The position numbers and the translations under genes are program-made. DNA of 50,811 bases from NCBI GenBank assembly GCA_016717725.1, contig JADKFA010000031.1:1-50811 (forward strand), in the 5' to 3' direction. A model generated the notes under the pieces. It did no database searches. It saw only the letters and a list, made by a program, of their open reading frames with translations, and was not told where the DNA came from. Below, in pieces: positions 1-7,210 of this stretch. Every line of letters begins with the position of its first letter. Within the stretch, counting starts at the first letter, position 1. Origin of the DNA: Bacteroidota bacterium (GTDB taxonomy: Bacteria > Bacteroidota > Bacteroidia > AKYH767-A > OLB10).

Positions 1-501
1 TATCCTCCTAATTACCTCTTCCACCTTCCCATCACCATCAACAACAAAATTTGCTTTTTCATAGTTTCCGCTTCTTTCCTTCAAAGTCGTCACCATAAAA
101 TCCATGATATCCACATCGTCTAAATGGGCTAGGAGTGGTCGTTGTTTTTTTTTGGGTGCTATGCGATGGAATAAGACGCCAATACTACAATTTAAATAAA
201 TGGTTTTTCCATGCGCATTCATCCATTCCATGTTTTTTTCAAAGGTCGGACAACCTCCTCCAGTAGCAACCACAATATTGGATTCGTCTTTTAAATTGTG
301 TAAGGCTTGTTGCTCAATTTTTCGAAATCCATCCTCTCCTTCTTTTTCAAAAATTCCTGGAATGGATTTTTTCTGTTGTTTTTCAATGAGTACATCTAAA
401 TCCACAAAACGATAGTGTAACGATTGAGCAAGTTTTTTTCCAACACTGCTTTTTCCTGCACCCATGAATCCAATCAGAAAAATCTTTTTGTCAACCGACA
501 T
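1..501 (-). CDS. aroK: Shikimate kinase (3' end cut by window edge)
   Basis: Phosphorylates shikimate with ATP in the chorismate (aromatic amino acid) pathway, in the cytoplasm. The frame is open from the ATG at 501 to the window edge, giving 167 residues; the family is usually about 170-175, so only a few C-terminal residues are missing. Visible motifs: P-loop GFMGAGKS (residues 11-18), the shikimate-binding DLD (34-36), FEKEGEDGFRKIE with the conserved arginine, the ATGGG loop, and the lid motif RPLL. It starts 3 nt after the def stop codon, so it is probably the last visible gene of a ruvX-def-aroK operon. Function is certain at family level. Confidence 0.95.
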   Translation of the reverse strand, partial: MSVDKKIFLIGFMGAGKSSVGKKLAQSLHYRFVDLDVLIEKQQKKSIPGIFEKEGEDGFRKIEQQALHNLKDESNIVVATGGGCPTFEKNMEWMNAHGKTIYLNCSIGVLFHRIAPKKKQRPLLAHLDDVDIMDFMVTTLKERSGNYEKANFVVDGDGKVEEVIRRI

Positions 502-504
502 ATG

Positions 505-1065
505 CTATCGCTTTTGAAAAAATTTCATTTTGTAATCTACATCGACTTTTCCTTTCGTAATATCTGTCAATCTTCCTTTTAATAATGTTTTCTTGAGCGG
601 TGTGAGTTTGTCGGTAAAAAGAACTCCTTCTAAATGATCGTACTCATGCTGTATAATTCTGGCTTTAATTCCAGAAAATTCTTCAATATGCGTCTCGAAA
701 TTCATGTCCTGATAACGAATAGTAAGTCGAGGTTTGCGCTCAATGTCTTCTCTAATGCCCGGAATGCTTAAGCATCCTTCGTTGAATTTCCATTTGTCGC
801 CTTCTTCGTTAATCAATTCGGGATTGATAAAAACACGTTTGAATCCATCTGCACTTTCATCATCTTCTTTAAAGGGAGTGGAATCGATCACAAACAATCG
901 AATAGAAATACCCACTTGAGGAGCAGCTAATCCTACACCTTGACTGTGGTACATCGTTTTAAACATATTATCGATGATGGTCATTAATTTCGGATAGTCG
1001 TTGCCGATAGACTCTGCTTTTTTTCTCAACACGGGGTCGCCGTAAGCTACAATGGGATATATCAT
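505..1065 (-). CDS. def: Peptide deformylase
   Basis: Removes the N-terminal formyl group from new proteins; Fe2+/Zn2+ metalloenzyme of the cytoplasm. 186 residues, normal length. The three family motifs are present: GVGLAAPQVG near residue 43, EGCLSIPG (metal-binding Cys) and QHEYDHLEG (two metal-binding His and the catalytic Glu). The ATG overlaps the ruvX stop by 4 nt (coupled translation), and the stop is 3 nt before aroK, so the three genes form one minus-strand operon. No oddities. Confidence 0.98.
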   Translation of the reverse strand: MIYPIVAYGDPVLRKKAESIGNDYPKLMTIIDNMFKTMYHSQGVGLAAPQVGISIRLFVIDSTPFKEDDESADGFKRVFINPELINEEGDKWKFNEGCLSIPGIREDIERKPRLTIRYQDMNFETHIEEFSGIKARIIQHEYDHLEGVLFTDKLTPLKKTLLKGRLTDITKGKVDVDYKMKFFQKR

Positions 1066-1484
1066 TTCTTAAATTGAAGGCTGGATAGGTAATCTTGCAA
1101 TAGTATCGTCGCACTTACGCGGTCTAGTACAGATTTGTCTTGTCTTGTTTTTCTGCTTTGGCCACTTTCGATTAAACTTCGTGTGGCAATTTTGGATGTA
1201 AATCTTTCGTCATAGAGGACGATCATCATTTCTGGAAATTGCTTGGTCAAATTTTTAACGAATTGATGAACGAGCAATGTTGTTTCCGAATCTGAATTGT
1301 TTAATCGCTTGGGTTCACCCACTACGAGTTGATCAACTGTTTCAATCGAAAAATATTTTCGAAGGTATTCGATGAGCAAATGGCTGGGAACAGTGTCTAA
1401 TGCGGTGGCGATGGTTTGACTGGGATCGGTGACCGCTATTCCGCACCTTTTCTTTCCATAATCAATAGCCATCAATCGTCCCAT
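1062..1484 (-). CDS. ruvX: Putative pre-16S rRNA nuclease / Holliday junction resolvase-like protein (YqgF/RuvX)
   Basis: YqgF-family RNase H-fold nuclease, implicated in 5' maturation of 16S rRNA. 140 residues with the ATG at 1484, giving the canonical start MGRLMAIDYGKKRCGIAVTD. A longer frame back to 1550 exists but would run through the promoter and add a non-conserved tail. Catalytic-fold residues visible: D in AIDYG, VVGEP with the following sequence, YDERFTS, and the C-terminal KSVLDRVSATILLQDYL. It heads the ruvX-def-aroK operon and diverges from dapD. A -7 element ends 4 nt before the ATG, so the mRNA may be leaderless. Confidence 0.93.
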   Translation of the reverse strand: MGRLMAIDYGKKRCGIAVTDPSQTIATALDTVPSHLLIEYLRKYFSIETVDQLVVGEPKRLNNSDSETTLLVHQFVKNLTKQFPEMMIVLYDERFTSKIATRSLIESGQSRKTRQDKSVLDRVSATILLQDYLSSLQFKK

Positions 1485-1488
1485 CCTG

Positions 1489-1496
1489 CAAAAATA
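1489..1496 (-). promoter_or_regulatory. -7 element TATTTTTG for ruvX operon
   Basis: On the minus strand TATTTTTG matches the Bacteroidota consensus TAnnTTTG. It ends 4 nt before the ruvX ATG. No convincing TTG (-33) is seen at the usual spacing, so the call rests on the -7 box and its position. Confidence 0.5.
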
Positions 1497-1517
1497 CAGT
1501 GCTTCTACTAAGTTTAG

Positions 1518-1525
1518 TAATTTTG
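1518..1525 (+). promoter_or_regulatory. -7 element TAATTTTG for dapD
   Basis: TAATTTTG fits TAnnTTTG and lies 25 nt before the dapD ATG, predicting a start near 1530 and a leader of about 20 nt. No clear -33 TTG. Confidence 0.5.
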
Positions 1526-1550
1526 AGCCATTAATTATAGAATTTATCAA

Positions 1551-2357
1551 ATGAAAGAGATCATTGAAAAGGCATGGGACGATCGGAACTTATTGCAGGA
1601 TAGCCAAGTTCGTGCTACTATAGAGCAAGTTGTAGCCCTTTTAGATGTGGGAGAAATACGCGTTGCCGAGCAAGTAAATGGCGTTTGGGTAGTGAACGAT
1701 TGGGTGAAAAAGGCAGTTATCCTCTATTTTCCGATTCGAAAAATGGAAACCATCGAAGTGGGACCCTTCGAATTTCATGATAAAATTCCCTTGAAAAAGA
1801 ATTTTGAAAAACAAGGTGTTCGTGTGGTTCCGCATGGATTAGCGCGACATGGATCGTATTTAGCGAAGGGTGTAATTTTGATGCCTTCGTATGTAAATAT
1901 TGGTGCTTATGTAGATGAAGGTACTATGGTAGATACATGGGCAACGGTTGGATCTTGCGCTCAAATTGGTAAGCATGTTCATCTTAGTGGTGGTGTGGGT
2001 ATTGGTGGTGTGTTGGAACCCGTGCAAGCTGCGCCTGTGATTATTGAAGATAATTGTTTCATTGGTTCACGTTGTATTGTAGTGGAAGGTGTACATGTTG
2101 AATCAGAAGCCGTATTAGGTGCCAATGTTGTCCTAACTCAAAGCACAAAGATTATCGATGTCTCAGGTCCCGAACCCATTGAATACAGAGGAAAGGTTCC
2201 ATCAAGATCAGTTGTAATCCCTGGTTCATATACCAAAAAATTTCCTGCTGGCGAGTTTCAAGTTCCTTGCGCCCTCATCATCGGCAAAAGAAAACAAAGC
2301 ACCGATCAAAAAACCTCATTAAACGATGCGTTAAGGGAATACCAAGTTGCGGTGTAG
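1551..2357 (+). CDS. dapD: 2,3,4,5-tetrahydropyridine-2,6-dicarboxylate N-succinyltransferase
   Basis: Succinyl-CoA-dependent step of the lysine/diaminopimelate pathway. 268 residues, near the usual 270. The N-terminal helical region contains VAEQVNGVWVVNDW and KKAVILYFPI; residues about 95-215 form the left-handed beta helix (hexapeptide repeats such as VNIGAYVDEGTMVDTWATVG and IIEDNCFIGSRC); the C-terminus has the conserved VPSRSVVIPGSYTKKFPAGE. The start is supported by the -7 element at 1518 and by divergence from ruvX. Its presence indicates the succinylase branch of DAP synthesis. No oddities. Confidence 0.97.
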   Translation: MKEIIEKAWDDRNLLQDSQVRATIEQVVALLDVGEIRVAEQVNGVWVVNDWVKKAVILYFPIRKMETIEVGPFEFHDKIPLKKNFEKQGVRVVPHGLARHGSYLAKGVILMPSYVNIGAYVDEGTMVDTWATVGSCAQIGKHVHLSGGVGIGGVLEPVQAAPVIIEDNCFIGSRCIVVEGVHVESEAVLGANVVLTQSTKIIDVSGPEPIEYRGKVPSRSVVIPGSYTKKFPAGEFQVPCALIIGKRKQSTDQKTSLNDALREYQVAV

Positions 2358-2416
2358 TTCAATTAAAATTTATAGGCGATTATTGATTTTTTTTACAACA
2401 CTATAGACACAAAAGA

Positions 2417-2468
2417 GCACTAGAGAGCACTAAAGAAAACTAGGGTGTCCTCTAGTGTTCTCTAGTGC
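2417..2468. repeat. Long imperfect hairpin between dapD and the GH3 gene
   Basis: Arms GCACTAGAGAGCACTA (2417-2432) and TAGTGTTCTCTAGTGC (2453-2468) are complementary at 15 of 16 positions around a 20-nt loop. It lies 60 nt after the dapD stop without a clear T-run, so it could be a weak terminator or a mobile palindrome. The rest of 2358-2688 has a second small repeat (AGCCAGAAGCT at 2533) and one DnaA-box-like 9-mer at 2615; otherwise I see nothing in it. Confidence 0.55.
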
Positions 2469-2688
2469 CTCCAGTGTTAAAAAAACACCACTAAAACGTA
2501 ATCAATATTCCCCGAATACCCTAGCAGCTAGAAGCCAGAAGCTAGCAGCTTGAAATTTTGATCCGTACGAAAATCAATATTTCAATAAAAATCATTGTGC
2601 GAAAGAAAATCCCGTTATCCACACCCAAATTGTGTAATAACTTCTCAACTTTTTGAGTTTAATGCAATGAACCTTCTTACTATTGTAT

Positions 2689-5631
2689 ATGCTCCATTGG
2701 AAAAAAATTATTGCTTTTTTTAGTATTCTCACCCTGCTATCTCATTCATCTTACGGACAAAGAAACATTCCTTGTTTTGAGTCTCCAGAAGCGAAGTATT
2801 GGGCCGATAGTGTTTTTAAGACGATGTCGTATACCGAGAAAATGGGCCAGTTGTTTATGGTGGATGCTTTCTCGAATAAGGATGTTGTTCATGTCGCACA
2901 AATCACCCAACTCATCGATTCGTTTAAAATTGGTGGACTTATCTTTTTTCAAGGCGGACCATTGCGTCAGGCAAACTTGACTAATTTTTATCAATCGCGT
3001 TCGAATATTCCATTGCTTATTGGGATTGATGGTGAATGGGGATTAAGTATGCGCATCGATTCTACGATTCGTTTTCCTCGACAAATGACTTTAAGCGCAG
3101 GTTCTTCAGCTCACCATGTGTATGAGATGGGCGCGGAGATCGCTGCACAATGTAAACGCATGGGAATTCATATCAATTTTGCCCCCGACATCGATATAAA
3201 TAATAATCCCAATAATCCCATCATCAATAGTCGTGCGTTTGGGGAGAGTAAGGAAAAAGTAGCCTTGTATGGATTGAATTATATGAAGGGAATGCAGGAT
3301 CATCAGGTGATGGCTTGCGCAAAACATTTTCCTGGTCATGGCGATACAGATACCGATTCACATTTGGCTTTGCCTATTGTGAATGCTTCTCCCGAACGAT
3401 TGGATTCACTCGAATTGTATCCTTTCAAGAAATTAATTCCACAGGGATTGGCTTCTGTGATGGTGGCTCATCTTTTTATTCCTGCTTTAGATTCAACATT
3501 GGATCAGCCCAGTTCTTTGTCACCCAAGATTGTAAATGATCTTTTAAAAACAGATTTGGGATTTGAAGGATTGGTTTTTACGGATGCGCTTAATATGAAA
3601 GGAGTAGCGTCGTATGTTGCTCCCGGGGAAATTGAATTGAAAGCATTGTTAGCAGGTAATGATGTGCTTTTGTATCCTCAAGACGTGCCGAAAGCGATCA
3701 TTAGAATACACCTTGCCATTCAGAATTGTGAAATTGAACAAGAGGTGATCGATCAAAAAGTGATGAAAATTTTGCGCGCGAAGTATTGGGTAGGATTGAA
3801 TAATTATAAACCCATTCAAACAGAAAATTTGTATCTCGATTTAAATTCATCGACTTCTCATGCACTAAATAATAGATTGTATGAAAATGCTCCAACCTTG
3901 TTGAAGAATGAAGGTAATTTGTTGCCATTGCATCCTTCACATCGCGATTGTATTGCAACTGTCGTGTTGAATGACACACTCAATAATCCTTTTCAAATTC
4001 AATTGGCAAAGTACGGACCTATTCTAACATTGAATGTCCCAAAAGATGCTTCTGATGAGTATAGAGATAGTATTTATAATTTTTTGAAAGGCTGCGATCA
4101 TGTTATCGTGAGCATTCATAATACTACTATTAATGCACAGAAAAACTTTGGACTTACCGCTGCAACGATTGAACTTACGGAGATGTTAGGAAAGTTAAAT
4201 GGGAGTATACTTTGTGTTTTTGGAAATGCTTATGTGTTGAGCCGACTTCAAGGATTGAAGAATTACGATGCGATTGTGGAAGGATATGAAGATACTAATT
4301 TGCCTTTGCAACAAACAGCTCAAAAAATTTATGGTGGGCAACTTTTCACTGGGCAATTGCCGGTTTCAATTCTTCCTGAATTTAATTTGGATCAAGGTAT
4401 TGTAACAAGAGATGTTATCCGATTGAAATATACTGTTCCCGAAGATGCGGGTATTTCCTCAACGAAATTAGCTAAGATTGACTCTGCCATGGTGCAAGCT
4501 ATTCGTGATTCTGTTTTTCCAGGTGCACAAATTGTTATTGCTAAAGATGGAAAAGTAGTGTATGATAAATCGTTTGGATGGCATACGTATAATAAAACTA
4601 CGACGGTGAAAAATTCAGATGTGTATGATATAGCATCACTCACAAAAATTTATTCTACAGCATTGGCGGCAATGTATTTGTTCGATAAAAAGAAATTGGA
4701 TCTCGATGAAAAAGCTTCGCACTACTTATCGTCGCTTAGGAAAAGTGATAAAAAGGAAATGACCATTCGTCAATTAATGGCGCATGAAGCCGGACTGAAA
4801 TCGTGGGTGCCTTTCTGGAAAGAAACTTTCAAAGATTCAGTGTTGGATCCAGAAATATATAGTACCACTTACCAAAGAAGTTTTAAGCGTCAAGTAGCCG
4901 ACAGTTTATTTATTTCGAATGATTACGAGGATGTGATGTGGGATAAGATTGTGAAGCGACCATTGGAGAATCCAGGCAAGTATGTGTATTCTGATTTGGG
5001 AATAATTATTTTGCAAAAGGTGATTGAAAAAATTAGTGGAAAGGAATTGGATGAATTGGTGAATGATGTTTTTTATAAGCCATTGGGCTTATGGAAAATT
5101 GGATATCATCCTTTGTCGTGGATAGATAAATCACAGATAATACCCACTGAAATGGATACCGTTTTTCGTCATCAACTTATTCAGGGTTTTGTGCATGATC
5201 CCGCCGCAGCGATGATGGGTGGGGTAGCTGGTCACGCTGGAGTTTTTTCTAACGCCGAATCATTAGCGGTGATTATGCAGATGATATTGAATGGTGGAGA
5301 ATATGGTGGGAAAAGATATATTAAGCCAGAAACGGTAAAGTTATTTACGAGTCCTGCTTATGCCGATGGACATAATCGGAGGGCATTATTTTTCGACAAA
5401 CCCGACCTAGCAGCAGGAACGAATGGACCATCTGCAATTGGTGTCTCGTTGAACTCTTTTGGACATAGTGGCTTTACCGGTACCTATTCGTGGGTGGATC
5501 CTCAGACTGGTCTACAATATATTTTCTTGTCAAATCGTGTTTACCCTTCCTCAACGAATTTGAAATTGGCAAAATCGAATTTGAGAACCAACATCATGCA
5601 AATGGCAATTGAAGCCGTAGAGTCTAAATAG
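2689..5631 (+). CDS. Exported beta-N-acetylhexosaminidase (GH3) fused to a beta-lactamase-type serine hydrolase
   Basis: 980 residues. A signal peptide (IIAFFSILTLLSHSSYGQ) is followed by a GH3 domain of NagZ type, about 30-380, with KHFPGHGDTDTDSH at 212-225 (catalytic His/Asp loop) and the nucleophile Asp299 in VFTDALNMKG. A linker resembling the GH3 C-terminal domain spans about 390-590. Residues about 600-975 form a beta-lactamase/PBP4*-type domain with SLTK (Ser650, Lys653), YSD (767-769) and HSGFTG (926-931), so both active sites look intact. Likely acts in the periplasm on peptidoglycan fragments. The frame can start at a TTG at 2683, but the ATG at 2689 is preferred. Such fusions are known in Bacteroidota; the substrate of the second domain is inference. 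Confidence 0.9.
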   Translation: MLHWKKIIAFFSILTLLSHSSYGQRNIPCFESPEAKYWADSVFKTMSYTEKMGQLFMVDAFSNKDVVHVAQITQLIDSFKIGGLIFFQGGPLRQANLTNFYQSRSNIPLLIGIDGEWGLSMRIDSTIRFPRQMTLSAGSSAHHVYEMGAEIAAQCKRMGIHINFAPDIDINNNPNNPIINSRAFGESKEKVALYGLNYMKGMQDHQVMACAKHFPGHGDTDTDSHLALPIVNASPERLDSLELYPFKKLIPQGLASVMVAHLFIPALDSTLDQPSSLSPKIVNDLLKTDLGFEGLVFTDALNMKGVASYVAPGEIELKALLAGNDVLLYPQDVPKAIIRIHLAIQNCEIEQEVIDQKVMKILRAKYWVGLNNYKPIQTENLYLDLNSSTSHALNNRLYENAPTLLKNEGNLLPLHPSHRDCIATVVLNDTLNNPFQIQLAKYGPILTLNVPKDASDEYRDSIYNFLKGCDHVIVSIHNTTINAQKNFGLTAATIELTEMLGKLNGSILCVFGNAYVLSRLQGLKNYDAIVEGYEDTNLPLQQTAQKIYGGQLFTGQLPVSILPEFNLDQGIVTRDVIRLKYTVPEDAGISSTKLAKIDSAMVQAIRDSVFPGAQIVIAKDGKVVYDKSFGWHTYNKTTTVKNSDVYDIASLTKIYSTALAAMYLFDKKKLDLDEKASHYLSSLRKSDKKEMTIRQLMAHEAGLKSWVPFWKETFKDSVLDPEIYSTTYQRSFKRQVADSLFISNDYEDVMWDKIVKRPLENPGKYVYSDLGIIILQKVIEKISGKELDELVNDVFYKPLGLWKIGYHPLSWIDKSQIIPTEMDTVFRHQLIQGFVHDPAAAMMGGVAGHAGVFSNAESLAVIMQMILNGGEYGGKRYIKPETVKLFTSPAYADGHNRRALFFDKPDLAAGTNGPSAIGVSLNSFGHSGFTGTYSWVDPQTGLQYIFLSNRVYPSSTNLKLAKSNLRTNIMQMAIEAVESK

Positions 5632-5673
5632 TAATAAAGGTTAATTTTTCGAATCATTGCAATACAATCTTCC

Positions 5674-5703
5674 TTGATACGTCTTTTGAATTCGTTAACT
5701 TTG
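5674..5703 (+). promoter_or_regulatory. Promoter of bshA: TTG-N19-TAACTTTG
   Basis: TTG (5674-5676), a 19-nt spacer and TAACTTTG (5696-5703) match the Bacteroidota vegetative promoter consensus. The -7 box ends 4 nt before the ATG, so transcription should begin at or next to the start codon. Confidence 0.75.
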
Positions 5704-5707
5704 AAGT

Positions 5708-6850
5708 ATGAGAATTGGAATTGTATGTTATCCCACATTTGGTGGAAGTGGAGTAGTGGCCACAGAATTAGGTAAAGCATTGGCTGAACGCGGACATCGC
5801 ATTCATTTTATTACATATAGTCAACCTGTGCGCCTCGATTTTTTTTCGGAGAACATTAGTTACCATGAAGTAACGATTGCGAAGTATCCTTTGTTCGATT
5901 ACATTCCTTATGAAACGGCATTAGCAAGTAAACTAGTTGACGTTGCTCGTTTTGAAGGACTCGATGTATTGCATGTGCACTATGCCATTCCTCATGCTTC
6001 AGTGGCATATATGGCCAAACAAATTTTGGCAGCTCATGGAATTGTTTTACCTATCGTAACTACTTTGCATGGAACGGATATTACGCTGGTGGGAAAAGAT
6101 TCCAGCTATGAGCCAGTAGTGACATTTGCTATCAATCAATCGGATGGTGTAACTGCAGTTTCTGATAGTTTGAAAAGAGATACCTATGCTAATTTTAAAA
6201 TAGACAAAGAAATAGAGGTGATTCCTAATTTTATCGACCTAGAGCGATTTTCTAAGAAAGCAAAGGATCATTTTAGGAAAGCCGTTGCGCCCAATGGAGA
6301 ACGATTAGTAGTGCATACCTCTAATTTTAGAAAAGTAAAACGTGTGCAGGATGTCGTTCATGTGTTTAGTAAAATTCGTAAGGAAATTCCGTCTAAACTT
6401 TTACTGATAGGTGATGGACCTGAGCGTCATAATATCGAGCAACTGTGTCGTGAATTGAATTTATGTGATGATGTACGCTTTTTGGGAAAACAAGATATGA
6501 TCGAAGAGATTTTATCAATTTGCGATTTGTTTGTTATGCCTTCTGAGACAGAAAGTTTTGGATTAGCTGCTCTTGAAGCGATGGCTTGTCAAGTGCCTGT
6601 AATTAGTTCTAATGCTGGTGGAATTCCAGAGTTGAATATCAACGGTGTTACCGGATTCATGAGTAATGTGGGGGATGTAGATGACATGGCTAAAAATGCA
6701 ATGACTATTTTGCGGACAGATGAATCACTCAAAAAATTCAAATCTCAAGCTTTGAGTAGAGCAAAAGAGTTCGATACACATGTGATCACTCCTTTATATG
6801 AGCAATATTATGCCAAGGTGATAGAGGCGTCTCTTACTCCAGCAAAATAG
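5708..6850 (+). CDS. bshA: N-acetyl-alpha-D-glucosaminyl L-malate synthase
   Basis: First step of bacillithiol synthesis: a GT-B (GT4 family) glycosyltransferase joining GlcNAc from UDP-GlcNAc to L-malate. 380 residues, normal length. The N-terminus MRIGIVCYPTFGGSGVVATE is the family signature and fixes the start. Also seen: LHVHYAIPHA, TTLHGTDITLVG, HTSNFRKVKR (nucleotide sugar site), and the E-x7-E type motif ETESFGLAALEAMACQVPVI. It stands alone with its own promoter; other bsh genes are not in this window. Converges with yciH. Confidence 0.96.
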   Translation: MRIGIVCYPTFGGSGVVATELGKALAERGHRIHFITYSQPVRLDFFSENISYHEVTIAKYPLFDYIPYETALASKLVDVARFEGLDVLHVHYAIPHASVAYMAKQILAAHGIVLPIVTTLHGTDITLVGKDSSYEPVVTFAINQSDGVTAVSDSLKRDTYANFKIDKEIEVIPNFIDLERFSKKAKDHFRKAVAPNGERLVVHTSNFRKVKRVQDVVHVFSKIRKEIPSKLLLIGDGPERHNIEQLCRELNLCDDVRFLGKQDMIEEILSICDLFVMPSETESFGLAALEAMACQVPVISSNAGGIPELNINGVTGFMSNVGDVDDMAKNAMTILRTDESLKKFKSQALSRAKEFDTHVITPLYEQYYAKVIEASLTPAK

Positions 6851-6868
6851 TTTTTGCTTCTGCTAAAA

Positions 6869-7207
6869 TTAACCTCCAGCTTTCTTTACTTTAAATCCTT
6901 TTTGTACGAGGTATGCGATTACTTTTTCACGTTGGTCGCCTTGTATAAAAATTTCTCCGTCTTTAGCTCCTCCACCAACACCGCATTTTGATTTTAAGGC
7001 TTTTGCTAAATCGTCAAGGTCACTGGGTCGACCTTGGTATCCTTTTACCAGAGTAACCATTTTTCCACCACCTTTTCGCTCTAGCCACACACGTAAATCT
7101 TGCTGAGAAGCGCCTGGTGTTTTCGCTTCTTCTACTTCTTCTTTCAGCTTAAAATTCGGATTGGTCGAATAAACTAATCCGCCTTCAGTCGATTTTTTCT
7201 TGCTCAT
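6869..7207 (-). CDS. yciH: SUI1/eIF1-like translation factor (YciH family)
   Basis: 112 residues. The SUI1 domain covers about residues 38-110: the basic segment WLERKGGGKMVTLVKGYQG, then DLDDLAKALKSKCGVGGGAKDGEIFIQGDQREKVIAYL, in pieces that match eIF1/YciH closely. In other bacteria YciH affects initiation fidelity; its role here is not shown. It begins 3 nt after the stop of the TonB-dependent receptor gene, so it is probably the last gene of that operon, an odd partner for an outer-membrane receptor. Confidence 0.92.
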   Translation of the reverse strand: MSKKKSTEGGLVYSTNPNFKLKEEVEEAKTPGASQQDLRVWLERKGGGKMVTLVKGYQGRPSDLDDLAKALKSKCGVGGGAKDGEIFIQGDQREKVIAYLVQKGFKVKKAGG

Positions 7208-7210
7208 CTA

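Noticed and set aside
1485..1550. 22-codon N-terminal extension of ruvX
   Set aside because: It would cover the promoter region, and the conserved N-terminus starts at 1484.
2615..2623. Perfect DnaA box TTATCCACA upstream of the GH3 gene
   Set aside because: A single 9-mer is expected about once in every 2-3 windows of this size by chance; no second box or clear unwinding element nearby, and dnaA is 24 kb away.
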